The notes below the pieces were generated by a model. It searched no databases, was not told the origin of the DNA, and worked only from the letters and a program-made list of their open reading frames with translations. From Trichoplax adhaerens (Eukaryota > Placozoa > Uniplacotomia > Trichoplacea > Trichoplacidae): DNA of 64,000 bases. How positions within the stretch are numbered: position 1 is the stretch's first letter; every line of letters starts with the position of its first letter. This document shows, piece after piece, positions 13,721-27,400 of this stretch. The DNA lies in contig NW_002060956.1 in the NCBI RefSeq assembly GCF_000150275.1, forward strand, positions 649,379-713,378, given 5' to 3'. The position numbers and the translations under genes are program-made.

Positions 13721-14127
13721 CTGAGTGACACACTAGTAGCGTGTCAACTGTAGTAGTGGGAATGACGCTCGTATGGAGAGTGAAGCGAGTAACGTAGACG
13801 ACACTGTCGAGTCGACTGCAACAACAGACTGAGTGACACACTAGTGGCGGTGTCAACTGTAGTAGTGGGAATGACGCTCGTATGGAGAGTGAAGCGAGTA
13901 ACGTAGACGACACTGTCGAGTCGAGTGCAACAACAGACTGAGTGACACACTAGTGGCGTGTCAACTGTAGTAGTGGGAATGACGCTCGTATGGAGAGTGA
14001 AGCGAGTAACGTAGAGTCGACTGCAACAAAGGACGAGTGACACAGTAGTGGCGTGTCAGCAGTAGTAGTGGGATGACGCCAGTAACGTACACGACACGAC
14101 ACTGTCGAGTCGACTGCAACAAAAGAC
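13721..14127. repeat. Tandem repeat, about 108-bp unit, nearly four copies
   Basis: Copies begin near 13721, 13829, 13938 and 14033. Each opens with a variant of GAGTGACACACTAGTGGCG and ends with GTCGAGTCGACTGCAACAA. The first three copies are almost identical; the fourth carries deletions and substitutions. The unit is unusually GC-rich for the window and contains the palindrome GTCGAC. Open frames across the array on the minus strand are a by-product of the repetition. Confidence 0.93.
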
Positions 14128-16267
14128 GATTGATTGGTCAAGGGCTGCGTGACGATATCAAGGTGGCCTGTCATGTGGTCAATACGCTCCTGGAGAGAGT
14201 ATCACATCGCATTCAATACATTACAGTCAGTACGCGCGCCTACACCTTTTCCATGCCTCGTGCCACATCAAAACACCTGCTCGATTGTGGTGCTTTTCTG
14301 GACCATGACGGACACGGATCGGTACTAGTAGGTACCGTTTAATGGAAAGGCGTGCCCAAACGTAACAGCCAGTCAAAAACGGCGAGAGGGACATGTCCCC
14401 CCTTCCCTTTTTCAAAGCGCTATTAATTGCACTGTTAAGACATACGTACGCCCCCCCCCCAAAAAGGCAAAAAGAAAAAGTTCTTTCTTGGACTAGAAAG
14501 ACCCTCAGGCAAATGATTTCACTACTTTCACTGCCGTCACTAAAGCAGAACAAGATGGAGGGACGATTGGATTGTTTTCTAATCGCTTTATTGTAGAGTC
14601 GTTTCTTTTTTTTGGGGGGTACCTTGATGATTGCTTTAAACAATCGGACATGGGTAGAAATTACATACTGTATGTTTTCCCAATGAAAAACTTGGTGATA
14701 TCCAAGAATGTCCATTCTGCCACACCTGGTAATGGTAGTAAATGGCCACATCCACTGTAGGAGAGTAGATCATACTATCCTTGAAACTACAATTGTGGGT
14801 TAAGCGTATTGAAATGAAGGATTAATGTTGTTGGAGATGTGCTAGATACCTGCCACTATCGTGGTAGCCATTGGGCGAGGGGAGCCTTATTTCGGTCAAG
14901 ATAGTGTACTGTATGACAGCTTTTCTGACTAGCGATCTATCTTGATTTACAGCTATTGTAGTCAGCGACTTTATTAAAGATACTGTACACAGCATGGATT
15001 AGGAAATAGACAGCTGTGCCAATTAAATGCCAGTCTTGCCATGTGTCAAAGTCTTGTGGTTACTGGATGGATATTTCCAATTTGTGCCTAATGTTAGGGT
15101 TTGATTGCATTACACAATAAGAAAATAAATTTCCTTCAATGAAAAAACAATCTCGTCTACGGATTCTTCCACACTCCATTCACAATGATATGTGTGCAGA
15201 ACAGCTTGATCGCATCAATACATTCAAGAAATGCTTGATGTTAAAGCCAATTTCTACTCAATACTGAATTGATTACAGTATACAAGTGATATAGATCTTA
15301 TGGTCAATGTCCAATCAATGGGGTAGTGTGGATTACAACGGAACATTAGTTCCATCACTGCATGGTAGCGCAACAAACATTTTCAATCAGTGCGACGCCA
15401 TTCAAGCCAATGATAATCAATAAATCAATACCTCACAAAACCATGATCAGTGTTTGATATCACGCACATCTACCTAAATCCGCTACTGTTATCCATAATT
15501 ACTACCTTTCAATAAGCCACATACAGATATAACCAGTCGATGTATTGCACCCAAAATCCATTTGTGGCTCAACAACCGTCCAATGTCCACAGTAGTTAAC
15601 CAAGAGTAAAAGTGTGCATCAATAATAACTCATGATTTTGGTTATACTGCCGCCACAATTGTACTTAACAGCTAAAAGAGATAACCAATTTGCTTCCACA
15701 GACTACTACAATAATTGGCATTTTATTGTATGCATGAATCATCTTTATCTCAATATTTATAACAATCGTAATACTTATTCATATATCATCTCTATAGACA
15801 ATCACTGAAAATTAAAAGTACTACGACTAGTAATTCATTAGCCATTCGATATTTACTAACGTCTCATTTTGTGACTAAACTGTTCCAAAGGGAGTAAAAT
15901 CAAATAGGCTAGTTTCCTCCTACTTCCATACAATTGGAATGCAGCTAGGAACCTTAATTATTCTAAACCGATCCAGGGCTACATTGATACTTTCGATATG
16001 GTAAATACTTGCAGAATAGACTTTGTATTTTATATTGGCTTAATCTTTCCTATGTAGGTACTGTGCGCAGTAGCCGACACTCAACTGCCAATATACTATA
16101 ATTATATCGCAAATCAATTCGTTCAAAAGTCATGCTATTAAACCGATAATAGTCATCTTATTGCCATTATAACCTCGTACAGTGTATGGTTTGAATTATA
16201 GTACAATATCAACAAAATATGGTGGCATACCTAAACGCTACATGTTATCGCTAATAACAGTCTAGAA
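14128..16267. other. Spacer between repeat array and DHX33
   Basis: Contains a C10 run followed by A5 near 14451-14465 and a T9-G6 run near 14606-14620. No conserved coding exon was seen. A 174-codon minus-strand frame (14751-14227) has no recognisable features. Confidence 0.5.
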
Positions 16268-18310
16268 TCAATTTTTGAGAGAGCGAAAGTAGTCCGGCGC
16301 CATTTCCGATAGCCACTCTGGTTCAATAAGACTTAAATCTCTCATATAACATTTGGTTGTTTGAACTAAATCGGTATATACAACATAGGCCGGCTTAGCG
16401 CCAAATAAGCATGAGGTTGGATGTATAGCTACTGGTAAATGATTAGCAATGGTGAGGTATCCACTGTCCGTTTGCAGTTCAGCTGTATTTAAAAATAATC
16501 CAGCAAGAAGGCACCGTCTTACTAATGAAGTATCGTGATTACAAGATACCAATGGTATCCCAATCGTTTGGCATATCTGGCATAATTGTTGACGAATAGC
16601 TATAGCACTTTTCATGGCGCGAATGTTAATAAAGTTCTGATAGCACCAATCTTTGCTACCTTTCGCCGATTTAAAAGCTTTATATAGATTTAATAAAGTA
16701 ACATGATCCCCTTCAGATGATGTTAATTTTCTTCTTACTTCCAAAGCTTGTTCACGCTTATCATAAGGCGTATACAATATTGAATCTTCAGAAAGTAAGG
16801 CTACAAGTGTAACTATCTCTTCTGTACAGTTGTAATTTTTAGCCGTGAGAAGAATTTTGGAGAATCGTGGTTCAAGCGGAAATCGAGCCATAGTTTTACC
16901 TAATTGAGTCAACTGAATATAGTCCATTTTTTCCACTGCACCTAATTGATAAAGTTGTTCAAGTGCATTGCGTAAATTATTAACTGGTGGCCTATCAATA
17001 AAATCGAAATTGATTACATCCTTGATACCAATGGCTAACATTTGCAAAGCAACACCAGTTAGGTTACATCGTTGTATTTCTGGTCTCGTATGAGACGATA
17101 GCTCGTGATACGAATCTTCAGTGTACAGCCGATAGCACATTCCACTTGATTCTCGACCCGCTCGGCCAGTACGCTGCAGTGCTTGATCTTTGGCAATAGG
17201 TTGGACAGTCAAAACATCAAAACCAGTACGTGAATTATATTGTCGAACTTTGACCATACCGGTGTCAATGACAATTTTAATATCTTTAATTGTAACCGAA
17301 GTCTCGGCAAGATTTGTAGCTAGGACTACCTTGCGACTATTAGACGGAGAAGGCTCGAACACTTTCATTTGCTGACGTGGTGGTAGTCCAGCAAACATTG
17401 GACAGATTAGTATTTCTGCTACATTATTCACTAGATGCTTCAGATGACTTTTAAGCAATCTCTCTAAAGATTCAATCTCTTCTTGACCGGTCAAAAATAC
17501 TACAATTCCCCAATGGGGTGGATGGAGCTTGTGGACTTGAAGGATAGCTACTAGAGCAGAATGGAGATAATCTGGTTGAGGCTGAGAGGTATACATAATT
17601 TGTATTGGAAATTGTCTGCCTTCGATATAAATAACTTTGGCATTATCCAGATAATTGATAAAGTGTTGGGGATCCAATGTTGCAGACATAATCATAATCT
17701 TAAGTGGATTTAATTGCGGATTAGTGGCCCTTAACTGTTGACAATTTTTAATAACACCAAATAAAATATCTGTATGGATGGTACGAACATGAGCTTCATC
17801 TAATATTATGATATTGTAGCGGCGTAATAACTGATCATTCATAGCTTCGCGTAGTAACATGCCATCAGTCATATATTTAATTTTGGTAGCAGGTGAACTA
17901 GTATCATCGAATCGCACAGTATAGCCAACTTTAGAACCTAAGCGAGTACCCATCTCTGATGCTACCCGTTCTGCAATAGTGACCGCAGCAACACGTCGAG
18001 GTTGTGTACAAGCAATAATGCCATTACCGCCTAAACCGCTATGATACAGAAATTGAGGTATTTGTGTTGTTTTACCACTACCAGTTTCACCAATGACAAT
18101 TAAGGATGCATTATTTTTAACCTGCAAGCAAATTTCTTTTCTCACTGGGTAAATAGGTAAACGTTTCCTTTCATTAGCAAGATTGGCTGTAATCTTTTGC
18201 ATGTCCTTAGTACGAAATTTTTCGGTTGTGTTACTATTCCATTTTTGTTTGTTGTCAAGTAGTCCAGTGTGCAAATTACCTTGCTTCATATCATCATTAT
18301 TAGTAGCCAT
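16268..18310 (-). CDS. DHX33: DEAH-box RNA helicase DHX33, intronless
   Basis: ATP-dependent DEAH/RHA helicase. In vertebrates DHX33 acts in the nucleolus in rRNA transcription and in the cytosol as an RNA sensor; the role here is inferred. The 680-residue frame is uninterrupted and close to the roughly 700-residue vertebrate protein. Motifs: GETGSGKT (Walker A, 74-81), TQPRRVAA (102-109), DEAH (171-174), SAT (209-211), FLTGQEE (272-278), TNLAETSVT (332-340) and QRTGRAGR (379-386), followed by the helicase-associated and OB-fold regions. Closest resemblance is to DHX33 over the full length, including VAIHPTS and the CYMRDL region near the C-terminus. The usual Glu after DEAH is Val (DEAHVRT). 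It lacks introns although most neighbours have many, which may reflect an old retrocopy or intron loss. Confidence 0.95.
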   Translation of the reverse strand: MATNNDDMKQGNLHTGLLDNKQKWNSNTTEKFRTKDMQKITANLANERKRLPIYPVRKEICLQVKNNASLIVIGETGSGKTTQIPQFLYHSGLGGNGIIACTQPRRVAAVTIAERVASEMGTRLGSKVGYTVRFDDTSSPATKIKYMTDGMLLREAMNDQLLRRYNIIILDEAHVRTIHTDILFGVIKNCQQLRATNPQLNPLKIMIMSATLDPQHFINYLDNAKVIYIEGRQFPIQIMYTSQPQPDYLHSALVAILQVHKLHPPHWGIVVFLTGQEEIESLERLLKSHLKHLVNNVAEILICPMFAGLPPRQQMKVFEPSPSNSRKVVLATNLAETSVTIKDIKIVIDTGMVKVRQYNSRTGFDVLTVQPIAKDQALQRTGRAGRESSGMCYRLYTEDSYHELSSHTRPEIQRCNLTGVALQMLAIGIKDVINFDFIDRPPVNNLRNALEQLYQLGAVEKMDYIQLTQLGKTMARFPLEPRFSKILLTAKNYNCTEEIVTLVALLSEDSILYTPYDKREQALEVRRKLTSSEGDHVTLLNLYKAFKSAKGSKDWCYQNFINIRAMKSAIAIRQQLCQICQTIGIPLVSCNHDTSLVRRCLLAGLFLNTAELQTDSGYLTIANHLPVAIHPTSCLFGAKPAYVVYTDLVQTTKCYMRDLSLIEPEWLSEMAPDYFRSLKN

Positions 18311-19021
18311 CGTTCAAGTCGATATTGCAATAATCAGCCAAGTTCTATCGATTCATTAACTATCCTATTGGGTGAGTAGTGATCGGTACAGATAGAGCAT
18401 CCCATGCGAAGCAGTGATGATTAAAAATAGAAAATTGAAGATTGTCAATATGCTACACTATTACTGTACTTATTCGTAGTACTGTATCGCGACAGGCCAT
18501 GTGCTGTACTTACTGCTATTCTTGTCCACTTTTTAAAGGTACGTATTATTCATCCTTTGCAATTCAATTTTCATACAAGTTTTAGCACTGTCGTTTTACT
18601 GTATGCCCTATATTATTCACTAAGTTAGAAGTGCAATAACATCGACAGTCAATCATTTCAACAAGACATAGATACTTTTAGACTACTGTATATGGGAATT
18701 GAAAGACACCGTGGCTCAATTACGATACCTTACATGAATAAAGGAAAGCATGGAGCCATTTTAATCATGCAATGCGATACCCTCCCACAAGTAGAGATGA
18801 GCAATACCAATAGTAGTCTTCTCTGTCCGCAGTTTGTGGTCTTGATGGAGATGCCAAATTGTTATACTGTAACTTGGTAAGCGCTAAAGAGTTTCCACGA
18901 TCTCCAAATGAATGATTCCAATGATGAGAGGAAACTATTACTATAATCTAGTCGATATGTTACTACGGCAGCTATGGCAACGTTTCTCAGCACTGCCTTG
19001 ACCCTAAGATTGACGAGTACA

Positions 19022-19165
19022 GTATACTAAAATCTTACCGGTAAGGTTTACATAGTAGTCTATGTATCAGCGTATGGCGATATCGACTGTACAGTACAGT
19101 ACTGTAGCATGGACTACTACTATAAATCTTACAGGTAAAGATGTAGTCGTCTATGACAGTATAAA
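19022..19165. repeat. Duplicated palindromic segment
   Basis: CTTACCGGTAAG at 19034-19045 is a perfect 12-bp palindrome. A related segment with CTTACAGGTAAAG follows near 19127. Each is followed by a variant of GTAGTC-TATG, indicating a diverged duplication of about 95 bp. Between them lies a TACAGTACAGTACTGTA run. Confidence 0.6.
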
Positions 19166-20359
19166 AAATGTGTAAAATCGATGTCGTATTATTTTCTTGC
19201 TATTATAACGCAACAACGCCTAAGTTGACGACATCTGTTTTACATCTACTACGATAACAGTCTTTTCCATATTCATTTCTGCCTCCATCAAACTTTTTTC
19301 TCATCAACTTGTTTAATAATTCGGATCAAATCCATTAGACAGACTCAGAATATTTTTACACTATATCATATACAAATAGGCGAAATACATGTCGAAACTT
19401 GTCTATCATCAATTTTTACCATCATTCTTTTCTATGTAACGAAAACCAATTTTCGTCATGATTTGGTCAAGTTCAATTTTCATTCAAGTAATTTCTATTT
19501 CATTTTCCATCCGAATTGATTTTGATACTAACTACTGTTTTTACCTATTTTCCTACCTAAAGCAATGCGATCTTAATACTTACTATACTTCCATCATAAC
19601 GATGCATTCCTCGTTGTGAAAGAGCTCTTCTGTGAATGTTTCCTAAGCGATTTATACCGCATATTCTACTGTTACTTCGAAGTATTACAAATCACCATTT
19701 GGGACACTCTATCTGTGCAATGTGATCAATAAATATCAAGTACAGTAGCCTATCGACTTTGCAGACAGTAAGCGGTTACTTACTGATCCTGTCAGCCTGC
19801 AAGAATATTTACTACAGTGCAGTATCGAGAATGATTACCGCAGAATAAGAAACGAGATTCGCTCTCGTAAGTACCTGTAGGAAAACTACATTATGTTGAG
19901 GCCACAGGTAAATAAGATCGTAGATTAGAATTAGCGGTGTTCATAGATACACCCTATTAGGTGTTATGGCCATCACAGACAACGAGAGGATAATGTTTTA
20001 GATGTCAATTGCAGGAGCCATATTGAACGTTAAGTAGAGTAAGGAATAGTATAGGGAAGGTTAAATAAGATTTTACTTCAATTGATTGAAACGGGGATTT
20101 GATAAACATACTTATCAATCCTCCTTTCTACCAATGTGTAAAAGGCCAACTCCTTGGAGGGGGAGAGAGGTCGATAGCCTTGAGCTAACTGTGTATGTAA
20201 TTACGTTATCTTAAGTTTTACTGCTGCAATATTCAACAATAATATTTTAGGTAAATAAACTATTTTTCACTGCTACGTTGAGGGCTTACTTCGTTGTGTG
20301 ACTGGATACTGTAGGGCTAAAAGTAGTACTTATTAGCAGTACCGGAGAATGGACGAGAA

Positions 20360-20610
20360 AGAATTCTGATTCTCTCTCATATGCACTGAACGCTGAACCA
20401 AAACGAATTCTTAGTTCCGCTCATAGATCCATTGGATGCTGAATGAGAAGGAATTGTGATTCGCTCTCAACAATTAATTTATAAGCTCTGCATGATAAGT
20501 TGGTATTTATGCTAGTATACAAAATGGAGAGTGAACATCATTTGATTCGCCTTCATACTGTATTTACTGGATGCTGAGATGATAGGAGAATGAATCAGAA
20601 TTCGTTTCTT
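20360..20610. repeat. Degenerate repeats of about 50 bp
   Basis: Several diverged units carry GAATTC/GAATTG followed by TGATTC-CTCTC and then GGATGCTGA-type sequence. They resemble an old tandem family with partial inverted symmetry (GAGAA and TTCTC blocks). Confidence 0.5.
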
Positions 20611-21001
20611 GTTTTGTGGTGAGATAGACAGTTGTTATAGGACGAGAGATTGTAAAGAGGATGAAGAATAGATTTTAAATTTTGCTATGAAAGTTAAAAA
20701 TCGATACAGTAGAGTGAATCTCGTTATATTAGACCAAAGTTATGAACTACTAAATTATGGTGTATCTAGTAGTCCATGCCAAAGCATTAGTTTCGTTTAT
20801 TTTGTATTTTTTTTAGGGAGGATTAGTAAAGTGCTAGAAAAGATCGCAGGAAACTCATCTACTGCATTGCGGACTCTGCAGTGACGTAAAATACTTCTCG
20901 TACATCTGACCTACAAGCATGATTTATTACGGGCCTGTAGCACAAGTAGCAATGACAATTATTGAATTAAGCTCCTGCTTGATATTTTATGAAATGGTAA
21001 T

Positions 21002-21413
21002 CGCAGTCGAGGTAATTTAGTTATACGCGTCAATAAAGTAGATAGCAGTCTAAGAAAATGAGATTTTAATTGAATTTGTCATTAGATTTTATCAAAGTAA
21101 AGTACATTAGTCTAAAAGAAATTTTGCGTAATCGATCATTTATGACAGTTGTGACAATTTCACTATAAGTACACAATAACAGTCAGCAGTCGAAGAAAAT
21201 AATATTTTAATTTGATTCATTTACTTGACTTATCAATGTAAAGTAGTTTAATTTAAAAGTAATTTTATCTAATTGATCATTTATGGCAGTTGAGATAATT
21301 TAGTTAAAAATACAGTATAGAAGTCAGCAATTTAAGGAAGTAATATTTTAATTTAAATTATCAATAGACTTTATAAGTGTAAAGTAGTTTAAGAGTCATT
21401 TTATCCGAAACGT
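21002..21413. repeat. Tandem repeat, about 141-bp unit, nearly three copies
   Basis: AGCAGTC or its variant recurs at 21044, 21185 and 21326, spaced exactly 141 bp. Shared blocks include ATTTTAATT, GTAAAGTA, GATCATTTATG-CAGTTG and AATTTAGTTA. Copies have diverged considerably, so the array is old. Confidence 0.85.
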
Positions 21414-24400
21414 AAAAGATGACTTTACTGAAAGATTAGCTTAAACGAAAAAATCATAAGTATTGCGACTCATGTGTGTAATAAAAAGACATTGATAAAT
21501 CAGGTTTGTAGTTAATATCAATCTCTAACGCAATCAGTATTACCGATGCTTTAATTTGCTTTAATTGACCAATGCTTTTAACTTAAATTCTACCATACAA
21601 AATTGAACAAGAACACTAGATCATATTCTACTCTTGAAGCAGCAGGCAAACAAATTGAAGTACGGATATAAAACTGCCTATCAATATTTAACATGAATGT
21701 GAACAAAAGTAATATTTCAATGATTGCAACGATTGTGAGTTAGTAGCTAACATAATGGTACACGGTCGCTTAACCACATAATAAAGATGGCGCTAAAGGA
21801 GGTTGATTAAATCATAAAGTCTCAAAGTCCAAAAAAAATTGATTCAAATTCAATCCATGCAAAAATAAGCTAACAATTGCTACTGTCACTGTAACAATAA
21901 AAATAGTCAATATCGAACTGACAAATAACAGAATCGTTACAAGTAAAATAATGTTGAAAATATGAAGAGTGGGTATCAACGTAAAGAATGTTAACAAATA
22001 GGCAATGATAACCTAGCCAATCTTGCCTATTTTATAAAGTGAAAACGAACGATGCGATAGTAATAGGAACTACCAAATAGATCATTTAAGAAATAATATG
22101 GTTTCGATAACCTTGACAAATATATTGTTAACTACGCCAAAATAAGAATTCATCGACAAGCACAACAACAGCTGTCTATTGGGAAGGGTAACAGTCTGAA
22201 TTGAATAAATCCAGAGTACAACTAAAATCCACTGCGGTATCGAGGTGAAAGCAATAGCAAAGAGGAATAATTGAAATAAAGCAATTTTTAAACCAAAATG
22301 CTATATGATTACAAGAAGTAGAAAGCTAAAAGAATAATATAAGCAGCTGATAGCCAAGTAGATTATAAAGGAAGTAAATGTAGCCATTCAAGGTGTAATA
22401 AGAAGTTATAAATTACGGTAAATCATATAGTAATGGACAAATCATAGGCATGAAGAGATTAAACTGTAAGTTGTTGCACACCCTATGCTGTGGATCTTGA
22501 TGATAAAAAAATTGATAGAAAAATCCTGACACATAAAAAGTAATGTTGTAGGTTTCAAGTATTTTCAAGGAGCAAAGTTTTGAACCCTAAACAATACTGT
22601 ATTCCAAATTCGATTTTGGGAGAGACTATTTAAGTTAAATGGGTATGAACATCCACTAATACAGTATGTTGTATTAATCCTGCATAGGTGTCTACATAAG
22701 CATCTAGAACGAACAACATTAAATATTCTTTAATAAATATTTTAATGATCTTAAATTGGATGAATTTCGTTCATTAAGGTATTTCATAACAAACGATTAT
22801 ATTTTCTATCACTAGAATTAATCTGTATATTTATTATTAAAAAATTAAATTGTCCTTATATACTGAATTAAATATAAATGTTTAAGAAAATTGTATTTTA
22901 ATCATCAATATATCATACTATTAATGAAGTATAGAAAGACGATGTAGCCTTAAAACGAATTAAAAAATATACCATCGAAATCTTATCTACAGTAACTTAA
23001 CTGTTATTAATATGCATCGAAATCACAAATTATTATTGTTATCTTACAAGATACAATCAAAGCAGGATAAAAATAGGTTAAATTTATCGCCATAAACTCA
23101 AGCTATTGATAAAAAGTGATAAAGATTGATGATTGCCATTTATTACAGTAAACAAATAGTAGAGTTGATTGTTTTGATATTGCGATAACTTTAAAATAGA
23201 TATGTAATATTACCATTTTGTGGGGAAGGGATAAGATTAGATTGATTATGTCACCTTAAAAAAAATGTTAGCAATTGATGCCCGAATCAACGATAGGTCG
23301 AAGAATTGCATTGCAATATATTGTGCGCGAATCATAATTATTTTATATCTAATGAAACGACTGTTTATTTTACTATTGAAGCGATGATTTCACTTGAAGC
23401 AGTTAACCATATTTTTCTTTACACACTATCTGCAATAAGTCTGAATTAAAATAATCATTGAATTATATCACTGAAATGAAGATAAAAATCAAAGAAATTA
23501 TCCTATCAGAGCTTATCCTGTCACTGAACAATGTATTCCATCTGCATCATTATTGCAGACTTGTTAATTATTGACTATAATTATCATCTATAGCAAATAG
23601 CTTTCTCGTTTCTGCCCTTTATGGAATTAATTATTATCATTTTTATTTTATTGTTATAGAAAATTTAAAGTGAAACTTGAAAAAATTTGTATTATACGTT
23701 CTATCCCATTCATTTCTAGCTTTTATTAAGAAGGATACTGTAGCATCCACTGAAAGACGTCAACATCAAGAGAAATGATGAAGATTATGCACATACTTTT
23801 ACAGATAAAGAGCTAGATAGCGCTACTATATTGTTATTAGAGATAAAGATTGATATGTATCCTTGTTAATCAAATAATAGAACATGAAAAGAACGCAAGT
23901 TAATAAATTAAGCAATCGACATCGATATATTATATATTAATTTTAAAATATTGCATCGTCTTGCTTATCACAAGAGTGATCCTATATGCGACAGCTAATG
24001 ATGAAGTATAAACAAAACATTATTTCGATTATATAAAATTTTATCAGCCCTAATTAGCAAATAATTTCTAAATAAAAATCGTCTAGAAATGAATAAAATA
24101 GGTAAAAACTAATTATTGTAACAACTCAGAAAATACTACTGGTATTTTACAAAAATTGCCTATTTTCACTTAATTTATCATCTAAAGATATGTTATATTA
24201 GATTATATGTCGTATTGATATTATAGAAGCGGAATTCTTGAGACTAGGATCACCAACGCCTCTTTACAGTGGTGTATTAATGTCAAAAAATTATACAGTT
24301 TATAGATTGCTACGATATCTATTGTTGCAAGCGTAAGATAGAAATTAATGTTAAGTAAAATCAGTTAAATCAATTTTGCGCTAGAAAATAAAGAGGAAAT

Positions 24401-27400
24401 AAAAGTAATTATAATTTTTTTGAAATAATAGCCAAAGAAACTATCTCACTCTAATTAATTTTATGCAAATATTCTAGTCTAATTTTAACTAAAACTACTA
24501 TTTACTTTTTTTGACTTCCTCAAAAATTTTACTATCAGAAAATGAAATTGTATATAAAAAATAACATCAATGCCAATTAAAATAGCGAAATTATGACAAT
24601 TGCAACATTAGGAACAGGTAATCAAACAATCAGAGTCATCTAAAAACTTCTTCCATATAATCATTTCCTAAATTTTTTGTTATCATTCATCAATCGATAA
24701 AAATGATTGGAAGAGCTATCTTTCAGTATTGCTAAAATTACCGCAAATGATTGGAATATTTTTGCAATTAGTAAACATGAATAACTGCTTGAGTCATTCT
24801 CATAATGGTAATCAAAATAGACTAAGAGATTTCTCTTCGAAACCAATGAGAAAGAGGTTGACTATAAAAGCTCCCGAACTACAATATTATAATCTAATTT
24901 TTTTCCATTGCCCAATGCTGATTGCTATTTATGGGCAATTTTTATTATATTGAAAGGAGATCGTGAAGATTGAATAGGGAGGATCTCGTATGATGTCGGA
25001 TTAAAAGTAATGGTAGGTAAATAAAGTTGATACCATTCTATGAAGCGGATGCTTGACGTAATTACTGAATTGAGAGTAATCAAAATTCTATCAAGGAACT
25101 ATTGCAATCCCATTGCGTAATTGTTAATAATTTAATTTTAAATTTCCGTAGTACAATTTTTTTCTCATCTACTTTGAGCTAAAGAGAATCCTATACCATA
25201 AAGTCAACATAAATGAAATAATCGAACAATTCTAATAATACTGATATTATTTGAAATATTAATAATAGCCATTAATTGTTCCAATCTTTCTATAAAATTT
25301 AGCTATTTAAGGAATATACTTCTATTGCTAGATGAGATAAGAGCCCGCTGTAGTATTATTACAAAGCAATTCTTGTGCATTGTAAGGGTAATATCAAATC
25401 TTGGATTATCCACTTCAACTAAAAAATATTTTTTCTCTGAATAGCGATAGTAACATATTAACATATTTGTCTTCAACAGTTGTAAAAATAGGCTTTATCA
25501 TACAAATATCCGTTTATTTTAACTTGTAAATAAGAGATTGTTGTTCATAGAAAAGTGAGTCCTTTAGTATGGTAAAATACTAAAACAGATCATTTCTCGT
25601 TAGAGTAAGGAATTAAAGTTATCTTTCTATAAAAAAAATAAGATCTATTATGCTGATAATAGATCATCGTTTACTGTAATATAAGATTGCAATAATTTGA
25701 CATCGATTTAAGTGAAACATATTAAAACGTTACACAAATATTAAAATAAGCAAATATTTCTCAATGAAACAGATGTAACTAGCATCCGTTCCAGTCTTAA
25801 ACTGTTAATTTGTAATTTAAACTATCTGCTACTACCACTATAGCAATTAATAAAGAAATATGCATTGTTAATTACCTTTAATTGAAGTATTTTACGTCAT
25901 GCAAAGACAAGGAATATAAATTATAATAGCTATAGAGAGCTATAAATAGTTTTAATAGCGATATATTCGAAAAAATTTCATAATGTATACGGCTGTATCA
26001 TAATATAACTTCTAGCATATACGGTACTAATAAGCAATTCTGATAATCTTTCAAGAAAGTCAATTAATTAGAGATAATAATAACAATTAATATATATAAA
26101 ATAGCCATAAAGTAGAGATTCTTGTTCTGCTATAGAATATCCTAAGAAATGAAATTAGATTAAGAGCATGTGGTCCTGATCAAGAAGAATAGCATGAAAT
26201 TATTAATGTTTGAAAATAGATGATGTTAGAATATTAGTTAATAGATTTCTGTTTCACGATCGTTAGGCTACGATTATATTAATAATGATGATGTTGACAA
26301 GATGGGTTCATCTCAATATTCAATCCATTTATATTAGCCCACATTGTTGGAGATAGCATCAATAACAATACGCTTAGTGTAAAATTCTAGCCTACCCTTT
26401 ATCCTAGTGACCCTTGATCATAAAAAAGTTAGAATATTAAAAATGGAGAGTTACCTATTTAATATTTTTTTGAATAGCGCAATAATTACTCTGTTATGGA
26501 ATTCCATACCTTTTGAATTTATATTTCAATTTTTCCAGTAGAAGAATAAAACTACCGATTGTCAGTATTCAGCATCAGAATGATTTATAATTTTGACTAT
26601 AATGAGATATAACTTTGTTACAAGATAATAGATAGATACGTATTCACATTAAACGGTAGTTATTGGCATTAGATCTCAGTTTGTAACTCTATCCAGTAAT
26701 CTCAAAAAGAAGACGAAAACGAAAATTTTCACTAAGAAGATAATAATTAATGTGAATAGTTCGTCTATTACAAGTCAACTTTCGATATGTTACGATTTTC
26801 ATCATCTAATTAAGATTTAAGTCAATTTATTCATTAAGAGGTCGAATATAACAAATAATTTTACGAATCATATGCAACTGATTTTTTGTTGCATTGATAT
26901 ACGAGTATGTGATTTATGTATATCAGGATCTAAATACTATAGATTACTAAATAAATCGCTCTCATTATCAATTGTAATGATAAAAAAGGACCATGGCGAT
27001 CAGTAGTGTCATTTTAAATGTGATTTACTACATCCATTAATTACTTTCTTGGATTACAACGATGTCTAATATCTTTAATTTCAGTTGAGATGATAGTAGA
27101 AATACTAAAGATCGACCTGGAAGTAGAATAATTTACAACAACATTGATTGATTAGACAGGTTCATAGAAATTATCTAGCAATAAGAATGATTATACAGCT
27201 TAACTTAATGGTAGCTGTCTAGTCTTGTGACAGTAGTTATCCACGATTGTAGTATTTTGTGCTCTCCATTTAGGCTAAGATGAGCACGACAACTAAAATT
27301 GAAATAATAAACAATCATGATTCTAGCCAATGTTGATTAATGTACAGTACCTGCTATGACTAGATTTGCTAGAACCAGCTGGCAATAATGAAAAGTCAAA

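Noticed and set aside
13662-14174. Overlapping minus-strand frames with repeated RFTLHTSVIP
   Set aside because: They arise from the 108-bp tandem repeat and shift frame between copies because unit length is not constant.
14227-14751. Minus-strand frame of 174 codons
   Set aside because: No domain, signal peptide or splice context; it spans homopolymer runs and looks like chance.
21812-21997. Minus-strand hydrophobic frame of 61 codons
   Set aside because: Almost entirely Leu/Ile/Val/Phe/Thr from AT-rich DNA, with no polar secreted portion or processing sites.
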